The notes beneath the pieces are model-generated. The model was not told where the DNA came from. It ran no database searches and worked only from the letters and a program-made list of their open reading frames with translations. Both the position numbers and the translations under genes were made by a program. Shown one piece after another: positions 11,571 through 22,617 of a stretch of 64,000 bases of DNA (its first letter is position 1; every line of letters begins with the position of its first letter). Origin of the DNA: Euryodendron excelsum (Eukaryota; Streptophyta; Magnoliopsida; Ericales; Pentaphylacaceae); contig CM065396.1 in assembly GCA_033060915.1 (NCBI GenBank), positions 4,511,001 through 4,575,000 on the forward strand, read 5' to 3'.

Positions 11571-11745
11571 CTGCCCCTCTTTTTCTGTCTTTACTTGTCG
11601 AAGGTAGAAAACGATTGAGTAAGGCTCCCATTTGATCGCGAGGAGATCGAAAGGACTGAAATATTGGAAGTTTTGAATTTTGGAAGTTGAAAACATGTGT
11701 TTTTAGCCCTTGGGGCATTTGAAGTCAAAATGAATTTTCTACATG
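11571..11745 (-). other. Minus-strand F1 internal end with polypurine tract
   Basis: The reverse complement reads AAAGACAGAAAAAGAGGGGC immediately before LTR F, a clear polypurine tract. The further stretch up to about 11745 matches the sequence before LTR D (an AATGCCCC...GGGG segment and CGTTTTCTACCTTCGAC). It belongs to a minus-strand element whose remaining body is gone. Confidence 0.8.
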
Positions 11746-13282
11746 TTTTATCCGAGTTTCAAATCAAAATAGTTTGTAAACTTTTTTCCTCTAAAAAGTG
11801 CATCTCAAAATCAATTCCTAGGTTTTCAACCTTCCCTTTCCAAAGTTATTTCAAAATCAAAATATGAAATTAGTATCAAAATTCAATTTCAAAGGTTTTA
11901 TCCAAAATCCATTTCACAGATTTCCAAAGCCTCTCCATCAAAAGGTTTCTATTCCAAATCAAGTTACATGGTTTTTCAAAACACTTCTTTCCAAAGTTTT
12001 ATTAATTCCTGATTCAAATTCAATTCAAAGGTTTTCTAAACTTTTTCCATAAAAAAACCCTTACTCAAAGTCAATCCTTAAAGATTTTCAAGGTTTTCAA
12101 TCCTCAAAACTCTTCCTTCCAAAACATTTATCAATTCCAAGGTTTTCTAAACTTTTTTCCTTCAAAAAGTCTTATTCAAGCTCTAAAGAAGTTTTCATCC
12201 AAATGTTTTTAAACTTTTCCTTCAAAAATTTTTGGTCAATTTCTAGGTTTCTTTAAACTTCTACCTCAAAAAGTTTTATAAAAAATCCATTTCAAGATTT
12301 TCCAAATTTTTCCTCCCAAAAGTTTTTTAAAAATTCTATCCGAGTTTCTCGGAGTTTTTTCTACCAAAAAGGCCCCACCCTCAAAGGTTTTATATCTTTT
12401 TCCTTCAAAAATATTTTATTTCAAAAGTTTCTAACTCTTTTCTCACTTCAAAAATTTTGCCTAAGTTTCTCAGGGTCTTCTCTGCCAAAAAGGCCCCACT
12501 CTCAAGGCTTTCTTAACTTTTTCCTTCAAAATTTTTTATTTCAAAAATACTTTTCTAGGTTTTCAAACTCTTTCCTTCAAAAATAATAAATAAAAGAGGT
12601 TTCATTTCAAAATCATTTTCTCGGTTTTCTAAAAACTTTTTCATTCAAAGCAAAAAAAGAAAAAAAAAAAAAAACATTTAATCTTAAAAGCATTTTTTGG
12701 ATTTTTCGAGCTTTATCCTTTAAAAATTCCGTTCTAAAAAATGTTCCAAAATTTTTTTAAACTTTCTCCACAAAAAGTGTTATTCCAAAATTGAATTCTA
12801 GGTTTTCCAAACTCTTTCTTAAAAGTTTTATTTCAAAATTTTAGGTTTTCAAACTTTTTTCTCAAAAGTTTTGCTCTAAGTTTCAAAGGTTTTCCAATCT
12901 CTTTCAAGTCAAATCCAAATCAACCTATTTTAGAAAGTGATTTCGAAATCATTTTAAACAATCAATTTCAAATTCAAAATAGTTTCAAAAATCATCTTTA
13001 ATTTCAAAGTACCGATTTTCAAAACCCTGAATTCCCCCCAAAGGAGCGTCATTCCATTGGTCAGAAGGTCGGTTTCGATTAATTTCCCAATCAATTTTTC
13101 AAAATTCTAGATTTCAAAAATCAAGACAATCTAGTTTTCAAACTCAAAATTTCAAATTCCAATTACTCCAATCTTCAAAAACCTTTCAATTTCAACCCCT
13201 CCGATTGCCTCATGATCAATACGGGACTCTTATTTTATCATTTTCTATCTTTGACAAGCAAAAACAGAAAAAGATGGGCAGC
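11746..13282 (+). other. F1 internal region before LTR B, T-rich, no ORF
   Basis: About 1.5 kb of low-complexity DNA rich in TTTTCAAA-like runs, homologous to 22790-23160 upstream of LTR D. A segment containing TTTCTCGGAG and CTACCAAAAAGGCCCCACC occurs twice, at about 12340-12430 and 12455-12540, as a diverged tandem duplication. It ends in the purine tract AAAAACAGAAAAAGATGGGC at 13260-13279 before LTR B. I find no gag, pol or convincing ORF. Confidence 0.7.
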
Positions 13283-14906
13283 TGTAAGCACCCCATTTTT
13301 GCCCGCTCGGCAATCATCAACCTGATCGGACTCAAATTTAAGCCAATAAAGACACATTCAAGTCAAAACCAGTTTTTCAGACTTAATCCAATCAATCAAT
13401 CGCTTCGCTGGTCCGCCTAGCCCAATAAAGGCTAAATGACCAAAATATCCATGGAGTATTGTTTGGTCCATTTCCAGGTGGCACGTCTTCATGAAGATGG
13501 TTAGTCCCTATTTTAACCTCGATTCCAGTTCCAATTCCAATCTAGACCAATCAAACTTAAACAGGAACGTCTTTCAAAAAAGTTTATCCTTCAGACGGTA
13601 AGATCATTCAGTCTGACACGTTTACTGAGACTCCTCAGAACAGTAAGTCCCTTCAAACCCGTCGACCGACATGGAACCCAAGTCCCCGAGATGGTAGAAC
13701 GGTTCACTTCTGGCCCTTGCTAGCTGGCCAATGTAGAATGTCCGTTATTCAGCACGTCTTTCGAGAAAATTGATCCTCAAAATGATAAGTCCATCTAGCA
13801 GCTTCCCGGGATCAAGCAGTCTCCAAAATGAACGCACACCATTAGAGTGATAGAAACACTCGCAAATATCACAACCATCAGAGTGGCGGAAACAACCGCA
13901 AATAGGTCGACATCGGGAATTGCCAACAAACCCCTTATGTCACGAGACCGAACTCGACTCTTGGCCGTGGCACGTTTACCAAAGGCCGAGATATCTTTGG
14001 AAACCAACTCTTCACACACCTTCAGAGTGACAAAAATACTCAAAACTCGGGTTAACACTAGTACTTGCTAGCCCACTTTGGTGAAAAATAACCAAATTGC
14101 CCTTTGGGCCTTTTATACACACTTCTCGAGAAAGTACTTAAGTCCTCAAAGTGGTAAGTCCACCTTTCCAAGATTGTCCCAAAGACAATTCGGCATGTTC
14201 AAGTGCCTTCCAGTCAGTTCCGGATCAATTCCGAGACCATCTGATCAAAATGACCATTTTGCCCCTAGGCATTCGATCGCGTCCGGGAACCACACCGGCT
14301 TTGGGTATCAAATCGGTAACCTTTCAACGATGCTTCTAATAGTATTTTCAGACTTCTAACACCTTTCTGGATCATTCCGAGTCCATTTCGATAAGACCAG
14401 TGCTAATGACCATTTTGCCTCTAGGGGGCCAATTGCCTTTTCTAACCACACTGGTTCTGGTTATCAAAATGGCAACCCTCCAGAACACTCTCAGTAGTGT
14501 TTCCCAACTTCAAGCCTTCTCACGGGTTACTCCGAGTCCATTCCGGTGTTTTCTTGGTTCAATTGATCATTTTGCCCCTAGTAAGTCGGTCGACCTTCTC
14601 AAATATTCCAGCATTGCTTCTCAATCCAAATAACTTCGACACACTCTCTTAAGGTTTCCCATCCATTCCTAGCCAAGTCTGGTTACTTGGAACCTTCCAG
14701 ATCATTCCCGGACTTTTCAGAGCCACTCCTAATGGAGTTAAACCAAAACTTGCACGGTAATCACTAAGACAAGCGCCCAAATCTTTTGCCTTGCCTATCA
14801 AGGGTCAAAAGATACATTTCTTTCCCCCCTAAAAACTTTCCTAAGTGGCGCTAGTGGGATTTTTACCCTATTGCCACTGCAACAGGTGTTAGGTCATTTA
14901 GTTACC

Positions 14907-14914
14907 TATAAATA
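14907..14914 (+). promoter_or_regulatory. TATA box of LTR B
   Basis: TATAAATA followed by CAGACC. AGTGGCGC- and GCCACT-type half-sites lie 30-75 bp upstream. Confidence 0.75.
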
Positions 14915-16902
14915 CAGACCTTCCCCTTGCGTGAAAAGAGCCCGCATACTCAATCCAAAAACTCTGTTTCTCAAAATTCAAAGCTCGAAATCTCTCCAAA
15001 CCCTAGCCCTCTCTAGTCTCTTTAAAGCCCTAGCCTCCATACACTCAAACCCTAACATCTACACACTCTATATACTCAAAGACAAGTCTCTGGAGCCTCC
15101 ATTGAAGACTCAAGGTGCTGCAACTTCAGGGTTCTCAAATTCCAAGTAAAGCAAAGCAAACAACTCAAGCAAAGAAAAAAGAAGACGAGATAGGCTTTCG
15201 ATTTACTTTTATGTAATTCTCCCCTCTCTCTTCTCTCTCCTAGTCTACTTGGGTTTTCTTCTATTTTAATCCCCTATCTTCTACATCCCTTTATTGCATG
15301 CTTGAAATAAGGGACTTCCCGATTCATATCTAGGAAGAATTGTTGAAGGTCACTGTGTCGGGGGCTTTCTTCAAATTCGACCCTTAATGGTGTGGGTTCA
15401 ACCTCTTTGATTATGTGGTGAAACTTAGCCTTGTATGTTCATGACCCTTCTTGCACTATGCATATCATTTTCATACGTGTATTTAAATTTGTTTTCAAAA
15501 TTGTTTTCAAACTTGCATTAAAACTTTCTTTCAAAACTTGCATTCAAAACCTTTTTTTTTCAAACTAGTTTTCAAAACCACACTCCTAAAGTGATTCTAG
15601 TCATTTTATAATCAGAATTGCTTTAGAAAAGTGTTATATTTATTATGACCATCAAAGTCCATATTTTAAGTGTAAACCCTAAATTGTTTTTCATCAAAAT
15701 TACAATCTTAAGATGACTCTAGTCATTTCATGGTTAGGGTTATTTTAGGAAAGTGTGATATTCAAAGTGGTCATTATGGTCCATTTTTCAAATCCTTGTT
15801 GTTTTTTCAGAACCACCAATTTACAATGGTTCTAATATTTTCATGGTTAGAATCGTTTTATGAAGATGAGATATTCAAAGCTTTCAAAAGTCCATATTCA
15901 AGCTCTTTTCCAAATTGCTTTTTAAACTTCTTTCTAAAAATTCTTTTCAAAAATCTACCTCCTAAAAGCTCTCTTCAAACTTACTTTCTAAAAACTCTTT
16001 TCCAAAATTTTATTTCTAAAAACTATTTTTCTTAGAGTTCAAGTCAAGCCCTAGAATCCATGGTTAGGAAACCCTAGTTCCCTTTCCTAAAAATTGTGTC
16101 TTTCTATTTTGCCTCAAACCATAGGTTTCCAAAAACTATTTTCTACATCAAATCTTAGACTTCAAAAACCTCTTTTCCCGCACCAAATCATAGATTTTCA
16201 AAAATCAAACCTTTCCAAGTCCATATCAAATCAAATCTTCTCATTTAGAAGACTAAATCCAATCTTCCAATATTAGAAAACTAGATCAAATCTTCCAATT
16301 TAGGAAATCCAATCAAATCCTCCGATTTTGGAAACAAAATATAATCATCTATTTTTGAAAATAAAATCTAATCTTCAACTTTAGGAAATAGGAATCAAAT
16401 CTTTCCTAAATCTAATCTTTCCCAATTCTAATCATTCCTAATTTAAGTCTTTCCTAATTCTAAACTTTCCTAATCCAAACGTTTCAATCCCTTCCTAAAT
16501 TCAAACTTCCAAATCTTTTCAAAGTTCAAATCTTTCCTAAAACCAAATCTTTCCAAATTTCAATTTTTCTAAATTCAAAACTTTTCAAATCTAATCTTTC
16601 CTACACCTTAACTTTCTAAATTCTTTCAAATCAAATATTCAAGTCAAATATTTTCCAAATCATTCCAAGTGTTTCTAAAATCAATTCAAATTCTTTTTTA
16701 ATCTATTCTAAATCTCATCTTTCCTAACTCTAAGTTTTCTAAACTCAAACTTTCCTTAATCCAACTTTTCAAGTCTAGATCAAACCTTTCAAATTCAAGT
16801 CCATGCTCCTACTTTAGGTTACCTAAGTCCTAGGATACCTAAATCCTAGTTCAACCCTAATCCTAAGTTAGGAAGCTTCAACTATTTTCTAAAACTCCTT
16901 TC

Positions 16903-17434
16903 TGATGCGGATCGTATAGCTGATGAGTACTTGGAGACGTGGAGGCGGCGATATACCCGAGCCGAGGGTCAGCAAACTTCAATCGACCGTAACTTTTGAC
17001 TCGTAACTCCGTTTCGCCATTATAATATGTCGTTGAAAAGGTATCAACGAGCCGGAGAAAGGGGAAATTGCGAAAAAATGCTTCTAAGTGTCATTTTGGC
17101 CTGTTTTGTTTTTTTTTTGGGCTTTTTTTTTGCTTTGGGCCTTTGTTTTTTTTAATTAATCCGGTTTGTCCCGGGCCTAGGGTTTCGTGTCGCATATTTA
17201 TAGTCGCGGTAAGACACTTTTCAGCAGCTTTTGATGATTAATAAAGTTTGTGTGCATTTTGGCACGTTTCCAATCATTCAGTATTTTCTACGAAAATCAA
17301 CGAGTGTTTGATGCCCTAGAACCTAGCATTCATGGTGAATCAATAGGTTACAGGACGACTCTAAATCCGGTATTCGTGGTGAATCAACGGATTAGAGTGT
17401 ATTTTCTTGTTCTCTTTTAACAGCCGCTGCATCA
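16903..17434 (+). mobile_element. 532-bp solo LTR nested in LTR B, with perfect CTTTC target duplication
   Basis: It begins TGATGCGGATCG and ends CGCTGCATCA, so the termini form TGATGC/GCATCA inverted repeats. It is flanked on both sides by CTTTC (16898-16902 and 17435-17439), the 5-bp duplication expected of an LTR insertion. Inside are TATTTATA at 17195 and AATAAA at about 17240, giving a normal U3-R-U5 order on the + strand. Its composition is unlike the surrounding A/T-rich LTR. It is either the solo remnant of a different LTR family or a short non-autonomous element; no internal region or second LTR is seen. Confidence 0.9.
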
Positions 17435-18501
17435 CTTTCTAAACCAAGATGGTTGTCCAACTTTAATATAAGTTAAAATATACTCAAAACTCAACTTCTT
17501 CTTTCTCGAATCAAGTCCAAGTTCTCTTTTAAAGTTCAAACCCTTTTCCAAGTTCAACTCTAAGTCTAAGTTCAATTTCAAATCTTCTATTCCAAGTTCA
17601 AATCAAACCATTTTCAAATCAAACTCTTTTCAAATCAAACATTTTCAAATCAAACTTTTCAAAGACCACAAAGTGTCTAATTTCAATCGAACTCTTGTCC
17701 GAACTATGACTGACCTGATTCCCAACAAAGGGATACGTAGGCAACCCTCATGGGTGCAGTTACAACCCTTTTCAAGTTTCTAATTCTATAATCTTTTAAA
17801 AATCTACAATGCCATAATCTATTTCCAACTTCTAAAACCTTCTTTCAAACTTCAAATCAAGTCTTTTGAACTCTATTTTCAAAAATCAAATCTTTCTTTT
17901 TAAATCTATTTTTAAAATCAAATCTTTTTTTTTTTTTTCAAATCTATCTTCAAAATCAAATCTTTTTGTTGCACTTGCATGTCATGCATCATATCAAACC
18001 TCTCTCTAAAACTCTTTTCAAAGTGGATATAATTGGACATTCATTGATCAAATATTCTAAATGAGTGAATCTAGGATGAATAGACATGTAGGTACCGAAA
18101 GGGAGGGGTAGGATGATGATCTTAAGATATCTTCCCTATACATAACCAATATCCGAACCTAGATCACAGTTTTTTAGAGAACAAAATGGAGTTATTTTCA
18201 AAAAGAGCTTAAATCTTTTTAAAGGTTGTCAAATAACCTATTTTCTAAAAAATGGTCTCTTAATCAAAACCTCTTTCAAAAACCCTAAGTTTAAAATTTG
18301 GATTGCACTTAGTTTTAGGTGACCTAACTCACCTTAATCAAGTTAGGTAGTAACTCTGAACTTTTTCCAAAAGCCCTTAATCAAATCAATTTCTAGTTCA
18401 AACCTAATCGCACTCGTCCTTCTAGGAAGATGAGTTCTAACGAGAAAGCACTGTGTTTTTCTCACTTATTTTTCTCGAGTGCGAAAAATCAGGGTGCAAC
18501 A

Positions 18502-21500
18502 GTAGTCTCTGGAATGAACACACATCGTCAAAGTGGCGAAAACACTCACAAACATCGGAACCGTCAGAGTGACCAAAACACTAGCAAACAAGTTGACATT
18601 GGAAATTGCCAACAAAATTTCCATTACACGAGACCGAACACGCCTCTTAGCCGTGGCACGTTTATAGAAGGACGGGATACCTTTGGAAACCAACTCATCA
18701 CACACCGTTAGAGTGGTAGAAACACTCAAAACATAGGTCAACACCAGTTCTTGCTAGCCCACTCTGGTGAAAAATAACCAAACTGCCCCTTAGGCCCTTC
18801 TAGCGCGCTTCTTGAGAAAATTCCTAAGTCCTCAAAGCGATAAGTCCACCCTTCCAAAATTGTCCCAAAGATAATCTAGTGCCTTCCAGTCACTTTCGGA
18901 TCAATTCTGAGATCATCCGATTAAAATGACAATTTTGCCCTTAGGCATTCGATCGCCTCCAAGAACCAGACCAGCTCTGGGTATCTAATCGGTTTCCTTT
19001 TGATGATGTTTCTAATAGTATTTTCAACCTTCCAGCACATTTCTAGATCATTCTGAGTCTATTCCGGTAAGCTTGGTGCAAAATGACCGTTTTGCCCTTG
19101 ATGGGCTGGTCGGCTTTTCTAACCACACCGGCTCTGGATATCAAACTAGAAATCCCTCAGAATACTCTCAATAGTGTTTCTAACCTCCAAGCCTTCTCAT
19201 GGGATACTTCAGATCGATCCCTGCATTTCCCTGGTTTAAATAACAGTTTTGCCCCTAGTGGGTCAGTCGCCCTTTTCAACTATTTCGGAATTATTTCTCA
19301 AGCCAGTTACCTCTGAGACACTCTTTCAGGGGTTCTTGTCCATCCCCGGCCTACTGGGTCATTCCCTAACTTTCCAGAATTACTCCTAGTGGAGCCAAGC
19401 TAAAACTTGCATGGTAGTCACTAGGATAGGCGCCCCAATCCTTTATCTTGCATCCCAAGGGTCAAAAACTTATTTCTTACTAACCTACAAACTTTCCTAA
19501 GGGAGTGGCACCACTAGTAGTGGCGCAAAGGCAAAATTAAGCTTGGTGCTACTAGTAGTGGCGCCAATGGGTAATTAACCCTAGCACCACTACAATAGGT
19601 GCTAACGTCAATTTCGATTGCTTATAAATACAAACCACCCCCTACGCAAAAAGGATTAGCAAACTCAATTCAAAAATGCTACCTTACTGAAAACAAACCT
19701 TGAAACCCTAATTTTCTCAAGTCTCCTTCAAGCCCTAACCTCCCTACACTTCATAGACACAAACCCTAACTCCCATACACTTTATACCCTCAAATACTAG
19801 CCTCCAAATATCCATTGAAGATTAAGTGATGCATCTTCAAAGCTCTCAAGGTGAAGTAAACAAAGCGATCAAAGCAAAGACAAAACAAGATAGGTTTTCA
19901 ATTTAATTTATGCAATTCTCCCTCTCTCTTCTCTCTCCTAACCCACTTGGAATGTCTTCTATTTTAATCCCCATCTTCGACCGCCCTTTCTTGCATGCTT
20001 GAAACAAGGAACTTCCCAGTTCATGCCTAGGAAGACTTGTTGAAGGTCACTATGTTGGGGGCTTTCTTCAAGTTCGACCTAACACGTTGTGGGTCTAGCC
20101 CCCCTTGATTATGTGGTATAGCCTAACTTTGTATGTTCACGACCCCATTGTATTGTGATTGTCAAGTTCATACATGGCATTCAAAGTTGTTTTCAAACTT
20201 GCATCAATGTTCTCTTTTCAAACTGGCATTTAAAACCTCATTCTTTCAAACTTGTTTTCAAAACCATAATTCAAGGATGATTCTAGTTATTCCATGGTTA
20301 GGGTTGTTTTAAAAAAGTCTTATATTCAATATGACCATCAAGGTCCAAATTTTGGGTTCAAGCCCCAAATTATTTTTCAATAATTCACAAATCCTAAGAT
20401 GATTCTAACCACTCCATGGTTACGATTGTTTTAGGAAAGTGTTATATTTAATGTGATAAATATGGTCCATATTTCAAACCCTAATTCTTGTCAAAATCAT
20501 TACCCTAGAATGGTTCTAATCTTTTCATGGTTAAAATTATTTTAGGAAAGTGAGATATTCAAAAGACTTGTAAAAGTCTATATTCAAACCCTTTTCCAAA
20601 TAGTTTTGCAAATCTACTTCCAAAAATGTCTTTCCAATGATTCACTTTCCAAAAACTCCTTGTCTTAAGAGTCCAAGTCAAAACCCTAGAATCCATGATT
20701 AGAAAACCCTAATTCCTTTCTTAAAATCATGACTTTCTATTTTGTCTCAAATCATAGATTTTCAAAAATCTTTTTTCACCAAATTATAGATTTTCAAATC
20801 CAAGATTTTCAAAACTCAAACTTTCCAATTCCATGTCAAATCAAATCCTCTAATGTAGGAAACCAAATCAAATCCTCCAATTTTAAAACAAAATCAAACC
20901 ATCTATTTTTAGAAATAAAATCTAATCTTCAACTTTAGAAAATAGAAATCAAATCTTTCCTAATTTCAATCTTTCTTAATTTAAAATCTTCCTTTTTCAA
21001 TTGAAATCCAATCTTTTCAATTCTAATGCATCGCATAAATCTTAGGTCTTAGGAAGGCTTAAATCCCTGGTTAACTTAAACCTAGGTCAAACCTTTTTCA
21101 TGTTCAACTTTCCAAATGCAATGTTTCTAAATTTAAAACTTTCTTAAGTCGAATCTTTCCAAATCCCAACTTTCCAAATTTCAAAACCAAATCTTTCTAT
21201 ATTCAAACCTTTCCAAATTCAAATCCTTTCAAAATCAATTCTTTCCTAAAAAGAAAACTTTCCTAATTCAAAAATTTTCTAATTTGAAACCTTCCTAATT
21301 CGAAACTTCCCAAAATTAAAACTTTCTAAAATCGAACCATTCTATTTCGAGTGCATGTTTCAACCCAAGGTTGCATAAACCCTAAGAGGCCAAAATCCTA
21401 GTTCAACCTTAATCCTAAAGTTAGAAAGTTTTAACTCTTTTCAAGATCAAGATGGTTTTTCAAACTCCAATTCAAGTTAAGATGATTTCAAAGCTCAACT

Positions 21501-22288
21501 CAATCTTTCCAAATCAAGTCCAAGTTCTCCTTCAAAGTTCATTCTTTTCAAATCAAAGTCAATTTCAAAACATCAAGTTCAATTTCAAATCAAAGTCAAG
21601 TCCAAGTTCAATTTCAATTTTCAAAGTCAATTTCAAAATCTTATATTCAAAGTTCAAATCAAACTCTTTTAAAGTAAAACTGTCTAAAGACCCCAAAGTG
21701 TCTTTTCAAATCAAACAAGACCCCAAAGTCTCTATTTTCAATCGGATTCCGAGTCTGAACTACGACCAACCTAATTTCTAACAAAGGGATACGTAGGCAA
21801 CCCTCATGAGTGCTGTCACAACCTTTTTCAAATTTCTAATCTCCATAACCTTTTTTAAGTTTTCATTTTCCACAACCTTTTTCAAAATTCCAATTCCCAT
21901 TTTCAATTTATTTCTATGCACTTGCATATCATGCATCATATCATCCCTAAAGTGATAACTCAAACCTCTTTCTAAAATTCTTTTCAAAGTGGATAATATT
22001 GGACATTGAACAATCAGAGATTCTAAATGTATGAACCTAGGGTAAAAAGACATGTAGATACTGCAAGAGCGGGATAGGGTGATAGTCAAGTGCATCTTCC
22101 CTATACGCAACCAACCTCCAAACCTAGAATTACTATTTTCAAAAGACTAAAATGGAGTTATTTTCAAAAAGGACTTAAATCTTTTCAAAGATTGTCAAAC
22201 AACCTTTTTTCTCTAAAAAAAAAAAAATAAAACTCTCTCTTGAATGAGTTTTCTAAAAACCTTTTCAAAAACCTTAAGTTTAATCTTC
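18502..22288 (+). repeat. F1 LTR copy C, truncated at both ends
   Basis: It starts abruptly at a point equal to about 535 bp inside LTR B (AGTCTCTGGAATGAACAC) and stops at about 22288, some 200 bp before the expected terminus, where unrelated sequence begins. In between it is collinear with B and D: repeated U3 modules at 18924, 19083 and about 19240, a strong ACTAGTAGTGGCGCC palindrome region (19503-19567), TATAAATA at 19623, the leader block at about 19990-20160 and the TACGTAGGCAACC box at 21790. It may be the decayed 5' LTR of the element ending in LTR D. Confidence 0.82.
19623..19630 (+). promoter_or_regulatory. TATA box of LTR C
   Basis: TATAAATA followed by CAAACCACCCC. Upstream, at 19503-19605, lie repeated ACTAGTAGTGGCGC-type palindromes. 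Confidence 0.75.
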
Positions 22289-22617
22289 AGTCGCCTGGGG
22301 ATCCTTTTAAGTATATGTTTGGAGCTTTGGTCGATGATGTTCCTATTCCGTAAAGGGAGCATTAGCCGAGGGCTAGTCATGGGGTCTCCGAGGCCTAGTG
22401 CCTCATCCTCTCCACCCATCTCTTCCTCAAAAATGGGCTCTACTGGAGGAAAGGGATCGATTGGAGGCATGCTCTCACTTTCACTCCTGCCAGAAGAGCT
22501 CCTGCTAGCGGACCTACGGCTACCTCGGGAATGACTAGAACTGTTGCCCGAGTTAGTACGAGCTCCCTTCCCAAACTGGAGTCTCCTCTCAAAACCATCA
22601 GCACCAGCATCGGTCAT
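22289..22617 (-). CDS. Antisense ORF of the F1 element (N-terminal part), serine/arginine-rich
   Basis: Read on the minus strand from ATG at 22617, chosen because the longer frame uses a TTG 12 bases upstream. The first ~110 residues are FERRLQFGKGARTNSG, a Ser/Arg-rich run (SHSRGSRRSASRSSSG), then an acidic Pro-rich part (PPIDPFPPVEPIFEEEMGG). The frame runs on to 22213, but that part is LTR C sequence, so the C-terminus is lost. It lies antisense between deleted pol and the polypurine tract of LTR D, where Tat-lineage elements often carry an extra antisense ORF. A pyrimidine tract ending CACAG upstream could be a 3' splice site. No domain is recognised and the function is unknown. GC content is clearly higher than around it. 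Confidence 0.55.

Larger units (their letters stand above)
13283..18501 (+). repeat. F1 LTR copy B (3' LTR, plus strand)
   Basis: It starts TGTAAGCACCCC after a polypurine tract and ends GGTGCAACA at 18501. Subtracting the 532-bp nested LTR and its 5-bp duplication leaves about 4.68 kb, the longest F1 LTR here. U3 holds TGACCATTTTGCCCC modules at 14251, 14406 and 14564 (155-158 bp apart) and AGAGTGRYRGAAACACTC-type repeats at about 13845-14045. TATAAATA is at 14907, the conserved leader block at about 15296-15460, and the TACGTAGGCAACC box at 17734. The LTR terminus adjoins a second, partial F1 LTR (C). It is the best reference copy of the family in this window. Confidence 0.88.

Noticed and set aside
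22213..22288. C-terminal part of the antisense frame
   Set aside because: This portion is LTR C sequence (Lys/Phe-rich, ending in poly-Phe), so it is read-through beyond the breakpoint.
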